DNA of 7,623 bases from an uncultured Ectothiorhodospiraceae bacterium (GTDB lineage: Bacteria; Pseudomonadota; Gammaproteobacteria; UBA9214): positions 1 to 7,623 of the forward strand of contig CAMYKJ010000212.1 of the NCBI GenBank assembly GCA_947258945.1, given 5' to 3'. Position numbers and translations under genes: made by a program. Positions 1-7,623 of the stretch are shown piece after piece; the first letter of the stretch is position 1, and each line of letters starts with the position of its first letter. The notes under the pieces are model-generated. The model was given only the letters and a program-made list of their open reading frames with translations, had not been told where the DNA came from and searched no databases.

Positions 1-1053
1 TATCACCTCGACCACGCGTACGCTGATGGCGGACAGTGCGCGGGCGATGTCCTTGGCAAGATTGGAGATCTGGCTGACCTTGACGCCCGGGCCGAGATCC
101 AGCTCGAAGCGGGTGATCACCGGGCCCGGATTGACTGCGACGACCTCGACCTCGATGTTGAAATCCAGCAGTTTCATCTCGACCAGGCGCGACATGGCCT
201 CGAGTGAAGACTCGGAATAACCGGCATTTTGCGGTCGCGGTTCGTCGAGCAGTGCCAGCGGCGGCAGCTCGGAATCGGCCGGTGGGTCGAACAGGGGTAC
301 CTGCCGCTCGCGCTCCTTGCGGTCACTGGTTTTCGTCTTGTTGATGATCGGTTCGATGCGCACCGGTTTGCGTTTGGCGATCTTCTGCTGGCTGGCCTTG
401 ATGACCTCCTCGCGCTCGCTGCGAGCCCTGCGCACGGCAAGCTGTTCGGGAATCGCGCTGGCCAGCTCGTACAGATAGTCGTACACGATCAGCGTGTACT
501 TGCCGACGAAGTCCATCACCACCAGCCAGGAGATGCCGGTAAACAGCGTCACGCCGGTGAGGAACAGGGCCAGCAGGAACAGGCTTGCACCGACCGGACT
601 GACGACATCCGCCAGGCTGTTCCAGGTAACGCTGCCGAGCACGCCGCCGGCGCCGGCCGGTAGGAAATGGTTGCTGACGCCGGGTTCCATCGAGGCCAGG
701 CCACAGCCGGCACCGACCGTCAGCAGAAAGCCGGACCAGCGCACCGCCAGCACATGCAGGTCGATACCACCCATGGGTGTGTGACCGCGATAGACCAGCC
801 AGCCGCTGTAGCCGACCATGATCGGCAACAGGTAGGCCAGGTAGCCGAACAGGTAGAGAAGAATATCGGCCAGCCAGGCACCGATGATGCCGCCGGCATT
901 GCTGATACGGGCCACTTCGCCGCTGTTTGACCAGCCGGGATCGGCCGGATGGTAACTGACCAGCGAAACCACCAGGAAGATCGCCATGGCGCCGAGAATG
1001 AGCAATGCGCCTTCGCGCAGGCCATGCGAGACCTGGTGGGTGATGTTTTTTCC
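1..1053 (-). CDS. ftsK: DNA translocase FtsK, N-terminal part (3' end outside window, start codon lost)
   Basis: FtsK is the septal membrane protein that anchors the division machinery through its N-terminus and pumps chromosome dimers through its C-terminal motor. About 350 codons are visible and open from 1053 to the left edge. Counting from 1053, hydrophobic segments lie near residues 15-33, 60-85, 104-121 and 155-180, matching the FtsK four-helix membrane domain. Family hallmarks include HGLREGALLILG, YHPADPGWS, GAWLADILLYLFGYLAYLLP and TLFTGISWL. A short charged linker of about 90 residues follows. The motor alpha-domain starts near residue 278 (GYSESSLEAMSRLVE, NPGPVITRFEL, SVRVVEVI). 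The Walker motifs lie outside the window. No ATG, GTG or TTG precedes the conserved HGLREGA block in this frame; upstream it runs through the ald coding sequence out of frame. The first in-frame starts (TTG 1003-1005, ATG 985-987) fall inside the first membrane helix. The true N-terminal codons appear deleted. Identity is very secure; the 5' boundary is not. Confidence 0.93.
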
Positions 1054-2084
1054 GTTACGCCCTGCACATTGATCGCCTGCAGCAGCGGACGATCCTCGCG
1101 CCAGTTCGGCCGGGCCAGTCGCTCGACGCAGGGTAATAGCGCGGCGGACAGGGCCTGCGAGGCCGTGCGCGGTACCGCGCCCGGCATATTGGTGACACAG
1201 AAATGTACGACGTCCAGCTCCACGTACGTCGGCTGGTCATACGTCGTTGGCCGGGTGGTTTCCACACAGCCACCCTGATCGACTGAAATATCCACGATCA
1301 CGCTTCCCGGCTGCATGCTCTCGACCATGTCGCGTGTAACAATGTGTGGCGACAGGCTGCCGGGGCGCAGGGCCGCCGCAATCAGCAGGTCCGCATGTGC
1401 CACTTTCTTTGCGATGCTGTCCGGATAGGGATACAGGGTGGTGATGTTCGGCCCCACCTGGCGCATGTCGGTAAGGCGTTCGCGGCGCACATCAAACACG
1501 GTGACATCGGCACCGATGGCCGCTGCCATGGCTGCGGCGTTGCCACCGGCATGGCCCGCACCAATGACCAGCACGCGGCCACGCCGGGTACCGGGCAGGC
1601 CACCCAGTAATATGCCCTTGCCCCCCTGTGGCCGGTGCAGCAGGTGAGTACCGACCTGGGTGGCGATACGCCCGGCAATGTCACTCATCGGCGCCAGCAA
1701 CGGCAGATCGCCGCTAGCCGTGGCCACCGTTTCGAAGCCGATAGCCGTCAGGCCAATGGACTGCAGCCTGGCGGTGAGTTCGGGATCCGGTGCAAGATGC
1801 AGAAAGGAAAACAGTGTGTGATCTTCGCGCAGCAGTGCCAGGTCGGATGCAACCGGTTCCTTGACCTTGACGATCAGGTTGGACTCCCCGTAGGTTGTGG
1901 CTGCATCGGCGACAATGGTGGCACCGGCCGCCGTGTACTGCGCATCCGTATAACCTGACAGCACGCCCGCACCCTGCTCGACGACCACAGTATGGCCGCC
2001 CCGGACCAGTGTCTCGCAGGCGGCCGGCAACAGCGCCACGCGGCCTTCCTGCGGCTTGACTTCCCGCGGTATGCCGATCTTCAC
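720..2084 (-). CDS. ald: Alanine dehydrogenase; real homology 1059-2084, C-terminus lost, ORF continues as a shadow of ftsK
   Basis: Ald is a cytoplasmic NAD-dependent enzyme that interconverts L-alanine and pyruvate plus ammonium. Residues known from characterised Ald enzymes are present: Arg15 (EGRVAL), Lys75 (VKVKEP), His96 (FLHLA) and Asp269 in VDISVDQGG, equivalent to Asp270 elsewhere. The dinucleotide-binding GxGxxG is GAGHAG (residues 175-180), and TNMPGAVPRT is conserved. The start is GTG at 2082-2084; an in-frame TAA lies 18 nt upstream and excludes an earlier start, and the ribosome site (GGTAAAG) is weak. Homology ends at about residue 342 (INVQG, down to 1059). Family members continue for roughly 20-30 more residues, which are missing. 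The remaining ~112 codons down to the TGA at 720-722 are ftsK read in the wrong frame and are not real protein. The gene is transcribed toward ftsK and diverges from trxB. It is probably a C-terminally truncated or artefactually joined gene. Confidence 0.88.
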   Translation of the reverse strand: MKIGIPREVKPQEGRVALLPAACETLVRGGHTVVVEQGAGVLSGYTDAQYTAAGATIVADAATTYGESNLIVKVKEPVASDLALLREDHTLFSFLHLAPDPELTARLQSIGLTAIGFETVATASGDLPLLAPMSDIAGRIATQVGTHLLHRPQGGKGILLGGLPGTRRGRVLVIGAGHAGGNAAAMAAAIGADVTVFDVRRERLTDMRQVGPNITTLYPYPDSIAKKVAHADLLIAAALRPGSLSPHIVTRDMVESMQPGSVIVDISVDQGGCVETTRPTTYDQPTYVELDVVHFCVTNMPGAVPRTASQALSAALLPCVERLARPNWREDRPLLQAINVQGVTEKTSPTRSRMACAKAHCSFSAPWRSSWWFRWSVTIRPIPAGQTAAKWPVSAMPAASSVPGWPIFFSTCSATWPTCCRSWSATAAGWSIAVTHPWVVSTCMCWRCAGPAFC

Positions 2085-3219
<1,135 letters not shown>

Positions 3220-3234
3220 GCGGTGTGCGGCGCT

Positions 3235-3256
3235 CCTGCCTCATACCTGAGGCAGG
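3235..3256 (+). terminator. Perfect 9-bp hairpin just after trxB (partial terminator or translational control)
   Basis: CCTGCCTCA (3235-3243) and TGAGGCAGG (3248-3256) pair perfectly around a TACC loop, 15 nt after the trxB stop. No T-run follows, so it is not a classical rho-independent terminator. It may stabilise the trxB message 3' end or attenuate read-through. Its 3' arm contains the AGG that would serve as ribosome site for a TTG start at 3265. The hairpin is seen directly; its role is inferred. Confidence 0.55.
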
Positions 3257-3264
3257 CTACGACC

Positions 3265-4358
3265 TTGCAGTCATCCGTCGTCAGCGATATCACGTCCGTT
3301 CCGGCCGCTGACTGGAACCGGGTTGCCGGTACCGACCACCCCTTTACGCGTCACGAATTCCTCGCTGCACTGGAACGCAACAACTGTGTCGGCGAGGCAC
3401 ATGGCTGGTTGCCCCGCCACATCGCGGTCCATGACGATAATGGCCGGCTGTGCGGACTAGCACCGCTCTACCAGAAGGACAACTCGTACGGCGAATTCGT
3501 GTTCGACTGGGCCTGGGCCGACCGTTTACCCCGGTCACGGGCCAGCGACTGCTGGTCGATCCACGGGCGGACCGGCAGACGGTCACACGACACCTGGTCG
3601 AGGCGGCACTGGCCGTGGCGGATGAATGCGGCTGTTCATCCCTGCACTGGCTGTTCACCTGTCCCGCCGATACCGAAAGACTGCTGGATTTCGACCACCT
3701 GCGCCGCACCGCCTGTCATTTTCACTGGCACAATGCGGGCTACGGTTCGTTCGATGAATTCCTCACTGCACTCAGTTCACGCAAGCGCAAGAAGATCCGT
3801 CGCGAGCGACGCCGGGTCGCCGAGGCCGGTATCCGGTTGCGCTGCCTGCATGGTGGGGACATGTCGAATGCGGACTGGGAGGTGATGCATGGCTTCTACC
3901 GATCCACTTTCGACCGCAAATGGGGCGTGCCGACCCTGACACCCGGTTTTTTTCGCGAAATCAGCCGCACCATGGGCGACCAGGTGGTGCTGGTATTCGC
4001 CATGAAATCGGCTGAACCGGTGGCAGGCGCCATCATGCTGCGCGGTACAGATGCACTCTACGGGCGCCACTGGGGTTGTCGCGAGGACTGGCACAGCCTG
4101 CATTTCGAGACCTGTTACTACCAGGGTATCGACTACTGCATTCGCCATGGCCTGCGGTTGTTCGAGCCCGGCGCGCAGGGCGAACACAAGATCAGCCGCG
4201 GTTTTCTGCCGACCTATACCTGGTCGGCGCACTGGATCAGGGATGAACGCTTCCGCGAGGCCATCCGGCACTACCTGCTGCAGGAACACGAGCTGATGGT
4301 CGATTATCATGATGATCTGCAGCTGACCTCGCCGTTCCGGCAGGGCAGCGACAACTGA
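3265..4358 (+). pseudogene. FemAB-like / GNAT-fold protein of the COG3146 (PF04339) family, broken by a ~52-nt deletion
   Basis: The family has an acyltransferase (GNAT/FemAB-like) fold and is annotated as peptidoglycan biosynthesis/recognition; its substrate is unsettled. The first part (frame of 3265, conserved to about 3521) carries HPFTRHEFLAALE, GWLPRH, LAPLYQKDNSYGEFVFDWAWAD. The second part, one frame over from about 3522 to the TGA at 4356-4358, carries PFTPVTGQRLLVDP, SSLHWLF, SSRKRKKIRRERR, YGRHWGC, HFETCYYQGIDYCI, LFEPGAQGEHKISRGFLP. In relatives, WAD and PFTPVTG are separated by about 17 residues including a YYPKL motif. Here they abut at 3520-3524, so about 52 nt is missing and the frame shifts. 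The frame before the lesion runs to a stop at 3885; the downstream frame alone is open from an ATG at 3450. Start choice: TTG 3265 has AGG eight bases upstream and fits the family N-terminus; GTG 3223 is the alternative. Only 28 bp separate it from aat, suggesting one operon. Confidence 0.85.
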
Positions 4359-4386
4359 CGGCGCATGAAGGACAGGTAAACGCGAG

Positions 4387-5109
4387 ATGGCGCAGAACCA
4401 GGGAACCGCTCCCTACTGGATCGATCCGGACAGCCCGGACATCTACTTTCCGGATGTCGAGCTTGCACTGGTCGAGCCGGACGGCCTGCTGGCCGTCGGC
4501 GGCGACCTGGAACCCGAGCGCCTGCTGTATGCCTACCGCAACGGCATCTTTCCCTGGTACGGGCCGGACCAGCCGATCCTGTGGTGGTCGCCTGATCCAC
4601 GACTGGTGCTGTTCCCCGGGCAGTTGCATATCTCGCGCAGCCTGGCCAGGACCCTGCGCCGGCGGCACTTCACCGTTACGCTCGATACGGCATTCGAACA
4701 GGTCATCAGGGAATGTGCCGCGCCGCGCGCCGGGCAGGCCGGCACCTGGATCACGCCCGAAATGCAGGCCGCCTATATCCGGATGCACAAACTGGGGCAT
4801 GCGCACTCGGTCGAATGCTGGCAGCAGGGCCGTCTCGTTGGCGGGCTGTACGGGGTGGCAATGGGGCGGGTGTTTTTCGGCGAGTCCATGTTCACGCGCG
4901 TGGCCGATGCATCGAAAGTCGGCTTTGTCACGCTGGTCCGCCAGCTGCAGCGCCGGAACTACCGGCTGATCGATTGCCAGGTGCATACCGGTCACCTGGA
5001 AAGCCTCGGCGCAATTATGCTCCCGCGGCGCGAATTCACGCGTCTGCTGGAGAAGGAAACCTGGCAGTCAGACAACATGCCCTGGGTGCTGGATCCCGGT
5101 GACGGCTGA
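4387..5109 (+). CDS. aat: Leucyl/phenylalanyl-tRNA--protein transferase
   Basis: Aat transfers Leu or Phe from aminoacyl-tRNA to N-terminal Lys or Arg of proteins, creating degrons recognised by ClpS and destroyed by ClpAP. The 240-residue product matches the family length (234 in E. coli) and seems intact. Hallmarks in order: [11 protein letters not shown] (31-41), NGIFPWY (52-58), [10 protein letters not shown] (63-72), HISRS (81-85), GTWIT (119-123), GHAHSVE (137-143), GGLYGVAMG (152-160), FFGESMF (163-169), ASKVGF, LIDCQ (194-198). The ATG is preceded by AAGGACAGG at 4368-4376, with AGG ten bases away, an acceptable ribosome site. It follows the FemAB-like gene by 28 bp, so it is probably co-transcribed from the trxB side. 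A hairpin follows its stop. In many relatives ate/bpt lies between aat and infA; here nothing intervenes. Confidence 0.97.
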   Translation: MAQNQGTAPYWIDPDSPDIYFPDVELALVEPDGLLAVGGDLEPERLLYAYRNGIFPWYGPDQPILWWSPDPRLVLFPGQLHISRSLARTLRRRHFTVTLDTAFEQVIRECAAPRAGQAGTWITPEMQAAYIRMHKLGHAHSVECWQQGRLVGGLYGVAMGRVFFGESMFTRVADASKVGFVTLVRQLQRRNYRLIDCQVHTGHLESLGAIMLPRREFTRLLEKETWQSDNMPWVLDPGDG

Positions 5110-5116
5110 ACCCGGT

Positions 5117-5138
5117 GCCGGGCTGTACATTGCCCGGC
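5117..5138 (+). terminator. Hairpin after aat, possible weak terminator
   Basis: GCCGGGC (5117-5123) and GCCCGGC (5132-5138) form a perfect seven-base GC-rich stem with an eight-base loop, eight bases after the aat stop. Only a short ATTT follows, so termination would be inefficient if intrinsic. It sits just upstream of the infA -35 box and could insulate the two transcription units. Confidence 0.55.
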
Positions 5139-5140
5139 AT

Positions 5141-5167
5141 TTGACAGCGCGGATTTTCAGGTATAAT
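5141..5167 (+). promoter_or_regulatory. Sigma-70 promoter of infA with consensus hexamers, 15-bp spacer
   Basis: TTGACA at 5141-5146 and TATAAT at 5162-5167 both match the sigma-70 consensus exactly. The spacer is 15 bp, shorter than the preferred 17. Transcription would begin near 5174, leaving a leader of about 25 bases containing AGGA at 5190-5193, five bases before the infA ATG. A strong dedicated promoter suits a translation initiation factor needed in large amounts. Confidence 0.8.
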
Positions 5168-5198
5168 GCGCCGCTGATTCAGTCAGTCCAGGAATATC

Positions 5199-5368
5199 AT
5201 GGCGAAAGAAGATCATATTGAAATGGAAGGGACGGTCATCGAGACCCCGCCCACATTTCCGGCAAGATGCGCAAGCATTACATCCGCATCCTCAGGGGCG
5301 ACAAGGTCACCGTCGAGCTCACCCCCTATGACCTGAGCAAGGGTCGCATCACCTATCGCGCACGCTAG
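5199..5368 (+). pseudogene. infA: Translation initiation factor IF-1, missing 49 nt and frameshifted
   Basis: IF-1 is the essential ~72-residue OB-fold factor that binds the ribosomal A site during initiation. The ATG at 5199 opens [16 protein letters not shown], a clear IF-1 N-terminus with AGGA five bases upstream. From about 5252 another frame gives [18 protein letters not shown], then [15 protein letters not shown], ending at TAG 5366-5368, a clear IF-1 C-terminus. The segment equivalent to E. coli LPNTMFRVELENGHVVTA is gone. The locus is 170 nt against 219 nt for a 72-residue gene, exactly 49 nt short. The intact reading frame ends at a TGA at 5334-5336 after 45 residues, about half of them nonsense. 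The loss removes the middle strands of the OB fold, so the product cannot be functional as read. It follows its own strong promoter and faces clpA. Confidence 0.92.
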
Positions 5369-5395
5369 GACTCGCCTGCAGCTGTTTCTATTGGG

Positions 5396-5418
5396 GTAGG
5401 AACGCTTTGCAGGACCGA
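5396..5418 (+). repeat. REP-like element, degenerate copy
   Basis: Reading on the plus strand, this 23-mer begins GTAGGAACG and ends CAGGACCGA. It differs from the two exact copies at four positions, which weaken the internal hairpin. It faces the copy at 5439-5461 with 20 bp between them, the head-to-head layout typical of REP pairs (BIME-like). The GTAGGAGC head is shared with REP sequences known from pseudomonads and related bacteria. Confidence 0.7.
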
Positions 5419-5438
5419 TATCACGCAGCGTATTCAAT

Positions 5439-5461
5439 TCGCGCCTGCAAGGCGCTCCTAC
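5439..5461 (-). repeat. REP-like element, exact copy 1
   Basis: On the minus strand this 23-mer begins GTAGGAGCG and ends GGCGCGA. Its core GCGCCT-TGC-AGGCGC is a perfect six-base hairpin. It is identical to the copy at 5582-5604 and inverted relative to 5396-5418. Such elements are often mobilised by a RAYT transposase encoded elsewhere; none is in this window. Confidence 0.85.
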
Positions 5462-5510
5462 ATTAATTCCTCGCTCGGCTGTGCTTGATGAAATTATTTT
5501 CTGGGATATC

Positions 5511-5573
5511 TATCCTCTGTGCGCTCTGTGGCTGTGTTTTTCTTTGCGCCCTGGCGGCTTTTTGCGTGAGGCG
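5511..5573 (-). repeat. Dispersed intergenic repeat of the CGCAAAG / CACAGAG type
   Basis: On the minus strand the block reads CCTCACGCAAAAAGCCGCC, then AGGGCGCAAAGAAAAACAC, then CCACAGAG and CACAGAGG. This low-complexity wording resembles a family of short intergenic repeats I recall from many environmental bacterial genomes. A small inverted repeat, GGATA-TC-TATCC (5504-5515), abuts its left end. Identification is from memory of the pattern, so family assignment is tentative; absence of coding is clear. Confidence 0.5.
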
Positions 5574-5581
5574 GTCTGTAA

Positions 5582-5604
5582 TCGCGCCTGCAAGGCGCTC
5601 CTAC
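5582..5604 (-). repeat. REP-like element, exact copy 2, overlapping the clpA stop codon
   Basis: It is identical over 23 nt to the copy at 5439-5461 and in the same orientation. Its GTAG head supplies the TAG stop (5601-5603) of clpA, so the coding sequence ends inside the repeat and the hairpin forms the start of the clpA 3' untranslated region. Confidence 0.85.
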
Positions 5605-7622
5605 GACACCGGTACTTCCTTGCCCTTGATATCAAAGGCAAGCTGGTCGCCATCGACACTGATAACGAGGTGGCCACCCTTGACGAGCCGGCCAAACAGC
5701 AATTCTTCCGCCAGCGGCTTCTTGATGTGCTGCTGGATCAGACGCGCCATCGGCCGGGCACCCATCTTCGGATCATAGCCGTGTTCGGCCAGCCACAGGC
5801 GGGCCGACTCGAGCACCTCGAGGGTGACCTGCTGCTCCTGCAGCTGCGCCTCCAGTTCGAAGATGAATTTGTCGACGACCTGTACGATGACCGTGGGATC
5901 GAGTGAATTGAACTGCACGATGGCATCCAGGCGGTTCCTGAACTCCGGTGTAAACAGTTTTTTGATGGCTTCCATGGCATCGGACGAATGGTCCTGGTTA
6001 CGGAAGCCGATGGATGGCCGGCTCATTTCATGGGCGCCCGCATTGGTGGTCATCACCACAATGACATTGCGAAAATCCGCCTTGCGTCCGTTGTTGTCTG
6101 TCAGCGTGCCATGATCCATCACCTGCAACAGCAGGTTGAAGACATCCGGGTGCGCCTTTTCGATTTCGTCCAGCAGCAGGACCACATGGGGCGACTTGTT
6201 GATGGCCTCCGTCAGCAGGCCACCCTGGTCATAGCCGACGTAACCGGGCGGTGCGCCGATCAGGCGGGAGACGGTATGCCGTTCCATGTACTCGGACATG
6301 TCGAAGCGGACCAGTTCGACGCCGAGAATGCGGGCCAGCTGGCGTGTTACCTCGGTCTTGCCAACACCGGTCGGGCCGGCAAACAGGAATGAACCGATTG
6401 GCCTGGCCTCGCTGCCGAGTCCGGAACGCGACATCTTGATGGACGTATCGATCGCCTCGTCCTGGCCGTATACCACCATCTTCAGGTCACGCTCGAGCGT
6501 CCGCAGGCTCTCCTTGTCGGAGGCGGACACCGATTTCTCCGGGATTCTCGCCATCTGCGCAATGACATGCTCGATTTCCGCGACACCAACGGTTTTCTTG
6601 CGCCGCGAGGGTGGCCGGAGCTTCTGCCCTGCACCGGCCTCGTCGATCACGTCTATCGCCTTGTCCGGAAGATGGCGGTCATTGATATAGCGTTCAGCGA
6701 GTTCGGCCGCCATGCGCAGCGCGTGCGCTGAATACTTGACCTTGTGGTGTTCCTCGAAGCGGGGTTTCAGCCCTTTCAGGATGGTGATGGTTTCTTCCAC
6801 GGTCGGCTCGTTGATATCGACCTTCTGGAAGCGGCGGGACAGGGCATGGTCTTTTTCGAAAATGCCTCGATATTCCTGGAACGTGGTCGAGCCGATGCAT
6901 TTCAGCTCACCCGAGGCCAGCATCGGCTTGATCAGGTTGGACGCGTCCATCACGCCGCCGGAAGCCGCACCGGCACCGATCATGGTGTGGATCTCGTCGA
7001 TGAACAGGATGGCGCCCGCTTCATTTTTCAGTTGCCCGAGGACAGCCTTGAAGCGCTTCTCGAAATCACCGCGATACTTGGTGCCGGCCACCAGTGATCC
7101 CAGATCGAGCGAGTAAATGGTGCAGTTGAGCAGGACGTCGGGAACCTCGCCATCGACGATCATTTTCGCCAGACCTTCCGCGAGCGCAGTCTTGCCGACG
7201 CCGGCTTCACCGACGAACAGCGGGTTGTTCTTGCGACGGCGGCACAGGATCTGCACCGTGCGCTGGATCTCGGCGCGCCGGCCGATGAGCGGATCGATCT
7301 TGCCCTGCGCGGCCTGTTCGTTGAGATTGGTTGCAAACGTCTCCAGCGGCTGTTTGGCCGTGGTGTCCGGCGCATCGGGCTCGCTGCCGCCCTCGAGATT
7401 CTCCTCCGGCTGATCGTTGACCTTGGAAATACCGTGGGAGATATAGTTGATGACGTCCAGCCGGGTGATATCCAGCTTGTTCAGGAAATAGACGGCCTGT
7501 GATTCCTGCTCACTGAAGATGGCAACCAGCACGTTGGCGCCGGTCACCTCGTTCTTGTCCGAGGACTGTACATGGAAGACGGCCCGCTGCAGGACGCGCT
7601 GAAAGCCAAGCGTCGGCTGGGT
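5601..7622 (-). CDS. clpA: ATP-dependent Clp protease unfoldase ClpA (N-terminus outside window)
   Basis: ClpA is the Hsp100 hexamer that unfolds substrates, including N-degron proteins delivered by ClpS, and feeds them to ClpP. 673 residues are visible; about 77 N-terminal ones lie beyond the right edge (E. coli ClpA has 758). Counting from the edge: the end of the N-domain ([36 protein letters not shown]), an acidic linker, D1 Walker A GEAGVGKT (138-145) and Walker B ILFIDEIH (205-212), then D2 Walker A GPTGVGKT (416-423), Walker B LLLDE (482-486), the ClpP-docking IGF loop (538-540), [10 protein letters not shown] and GARPMAR. There is no ClpB-type middle coiled coil. At residues 386-395, [13 protein letters not shown] lacks three residues normally present (relatives have ID-xLx-xxIK), as if nine bases were lost between 6446 and 6447. 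The TAG stop lies within a REP-like repeat, and the C-terminus ([11 protein letters not shown]) is shorter than in E. coli. Confidence 0.97.
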   Translation of the reverse strand, partial: TQPTLGFQRVLQRAVFHVQSSDKNEVTGANVLVAIFSEQESQAVYFLNKLDITRLDVINYISHGISKVNDQPEENLEGGSEPDAPDTTAKQPLETFATNLNEQAAQGKIDPLIGRRAEIQRTVQILCRRRKNNPLFVGEAGVGKTALAEGLAKMIVDGEVPDVLLNCTIYSLDLGSLVAGTKYRGDFEKRFKAVLGQLKNEAGAILFIDEIHTMIGAGAASGGVMDASNLIKPMLASGELKCIGSTTFQEYRGIFEKDHALSRRFQKVDINEPTVEETITILKGLKPRFEEHHKVKYSAHALRMAAELAERYINDRHLPDKAIDVIDEAGAGQKLRPPSRRKKTVGVAEIEHVIAQMARIPEKSVSASDKESLRTLERDLKMVVYGQDEAIDTSIKMSRSGLGSEARPIGSFLFAGPTGVGKTEVTRQLARILGVELVRFDMSEYMERHTVSRLIGAPPGYVGYDQGGLLTEAINKSPHVVLLLDEIEKAHPDVFNLLLQVMDHGTLTDNNGRKADFRNVIVVMTTNAGAHEMSRPSIGFRNQDHSSDAMEAIKKLFTPEFRNRLDAIVQFNSLDPTVIVQVVDKFIFELEAQLQEQQVTLEVLESARLWLAEHGYDPKMGARPMARLIQQHIKKPLAEELLFGRLVKGGHLVISVDGDQLAFDIKGKEVPVS

Positions 7623-7623
7623 C

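Larger units (their letters stand above)
5369..5600. other. Gene-free convergent intergenic region with repeats
   Basis: This 232-bp stretch separates the 3' ends of infA and clpA. No believable gene is present; open frames here are short, lack ribosome sites or are antisense to clpA. It holds an inverted pair of REP-like palindromes (5396-5418 and 5439-5461), a different dispersed-repeat-like block (5511-5573), and most of a third REP-like copy that overlaps the clpA stop. A more decayed REP fragment may start near 5372 (TCGCCTGCAG), but this is weak. The hairpins are the only candidate bidirectional terminators. Confidence 0.75.

Noticed and set aside
1046..1051. Programmed -1 frameshift at the A6 run joining Ald to FtsK
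   Set aside because: The run is not a good tandem slippery heptamer in the ald frame (GAA AAA), and the ald C-terminus and ftsK start would still be missing; a deletion or sequence error is simpler.
720..1058. The last ~112 codons of the ald reading frame as a novel C-terminal domain or Ald-FtsK fusion
   Set aside because: They are the ftsK coding sequence read out of frame; the ftsK frame gives perfect family motifs over the same bases, and the wrong-frame product is Cys/Trp/Ser-rich noise.
3777..4310. Minus-strand 177-codon frame opposite the FemAB-like gene
   Set aside because: It is a shadow of conserved family motifs on the plus strand, with no ribosome site or recognisable domain.
4237..4995. 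Long 252-codon minus-strand open frame opposite aat
   Set aside because: It is antisense to a clearly conserved gene in GC-rich DNA, where long shadow frames are common; its product matches nothing I recognise.
3520..5252. Programmed translational bypassing of ~50 nt (as in phage T4 gene 60) to explain the shifts
   Set aside because: Bypassing needs extra bases in the message. Here bases encoding conserved residues are missing, so skipping cannot restore the protein.
5396..5604. CRISPR-like array from the repeated 23-mers
   Set aside because: There are only three copies, in mixed orientation, with unequal spacing and palindromic structure; this fits REP elements, not CRISPR.
5481..5906. Plus-strand 141-codon frame between infA and clpA
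   Set aside because: It begins in repeat DNA and most of it is antisense to the clpA C-terminus; there is no credible ribosome site.

Overview
The window reads as a chromosomal housekeeping segment of a GC-rich gammaproteobacterium. TrxB, Aat, IF-1, ClpA and the FtsK N-terminus all resemble gammaproteobacterial proteins, and the order ftsK / trxB / aat / infA / clpA is a classic arrangement of that class. Having ald beside ftsK and a FemAB-like (COG3146/PF04339) gene between trxB and aat suggests a lineage outside the Enterobacterales. The exact order or genus cannot be fixed from the sequence alone.

Layout: ftsK (minus, N-terminal part only, runs off the left edge) collides with ald (minus, alanine dehydrogenase). 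A 166-bp divergent region follows. Then comes a plus-strand run of trxB, a FemAB-like gene and aat. A hairpin and a promoter with consensus hexamers precede infA. A gene-free 232-bp stretch between infA and the convergent clpA holds REP-like palindromes and a second dispersed-repeat type. clpA (minus) runs off the right edge and lacks about 77 N-terminal codons. Aat and ClpA belong to the same bacterial N-degron route: Aat adds Leu/Phe to proteins with N-terminal Lys/Arg, and ClpAP, with ClpS, degrades them. The usual neighbour ate/bpt is absent between aat and infA, and clpS, if present, lies beyond the right edge.

The striking feature is a set of deletion-like lesions in otherwise well-conserved genes. 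infA lacks 49 nt of its core and is frameshifted. The FemAB-like gene lacks about 52 nt and is frameshifted. The ald 3' end and ftsK 5' end are fused at about 1045-1058, with both the ald stop and the ftsK start missing. clpA lacks three conserved codons. trxB and aat look intact. Several damaged genes are normally essential (infA, ftsK), so an assembly or consensus artefact is the leading explanation. A real deletion process with second copies elsewhere is the exciting alternative. I see no evidence for a new multi-gene defence or mobile system here.
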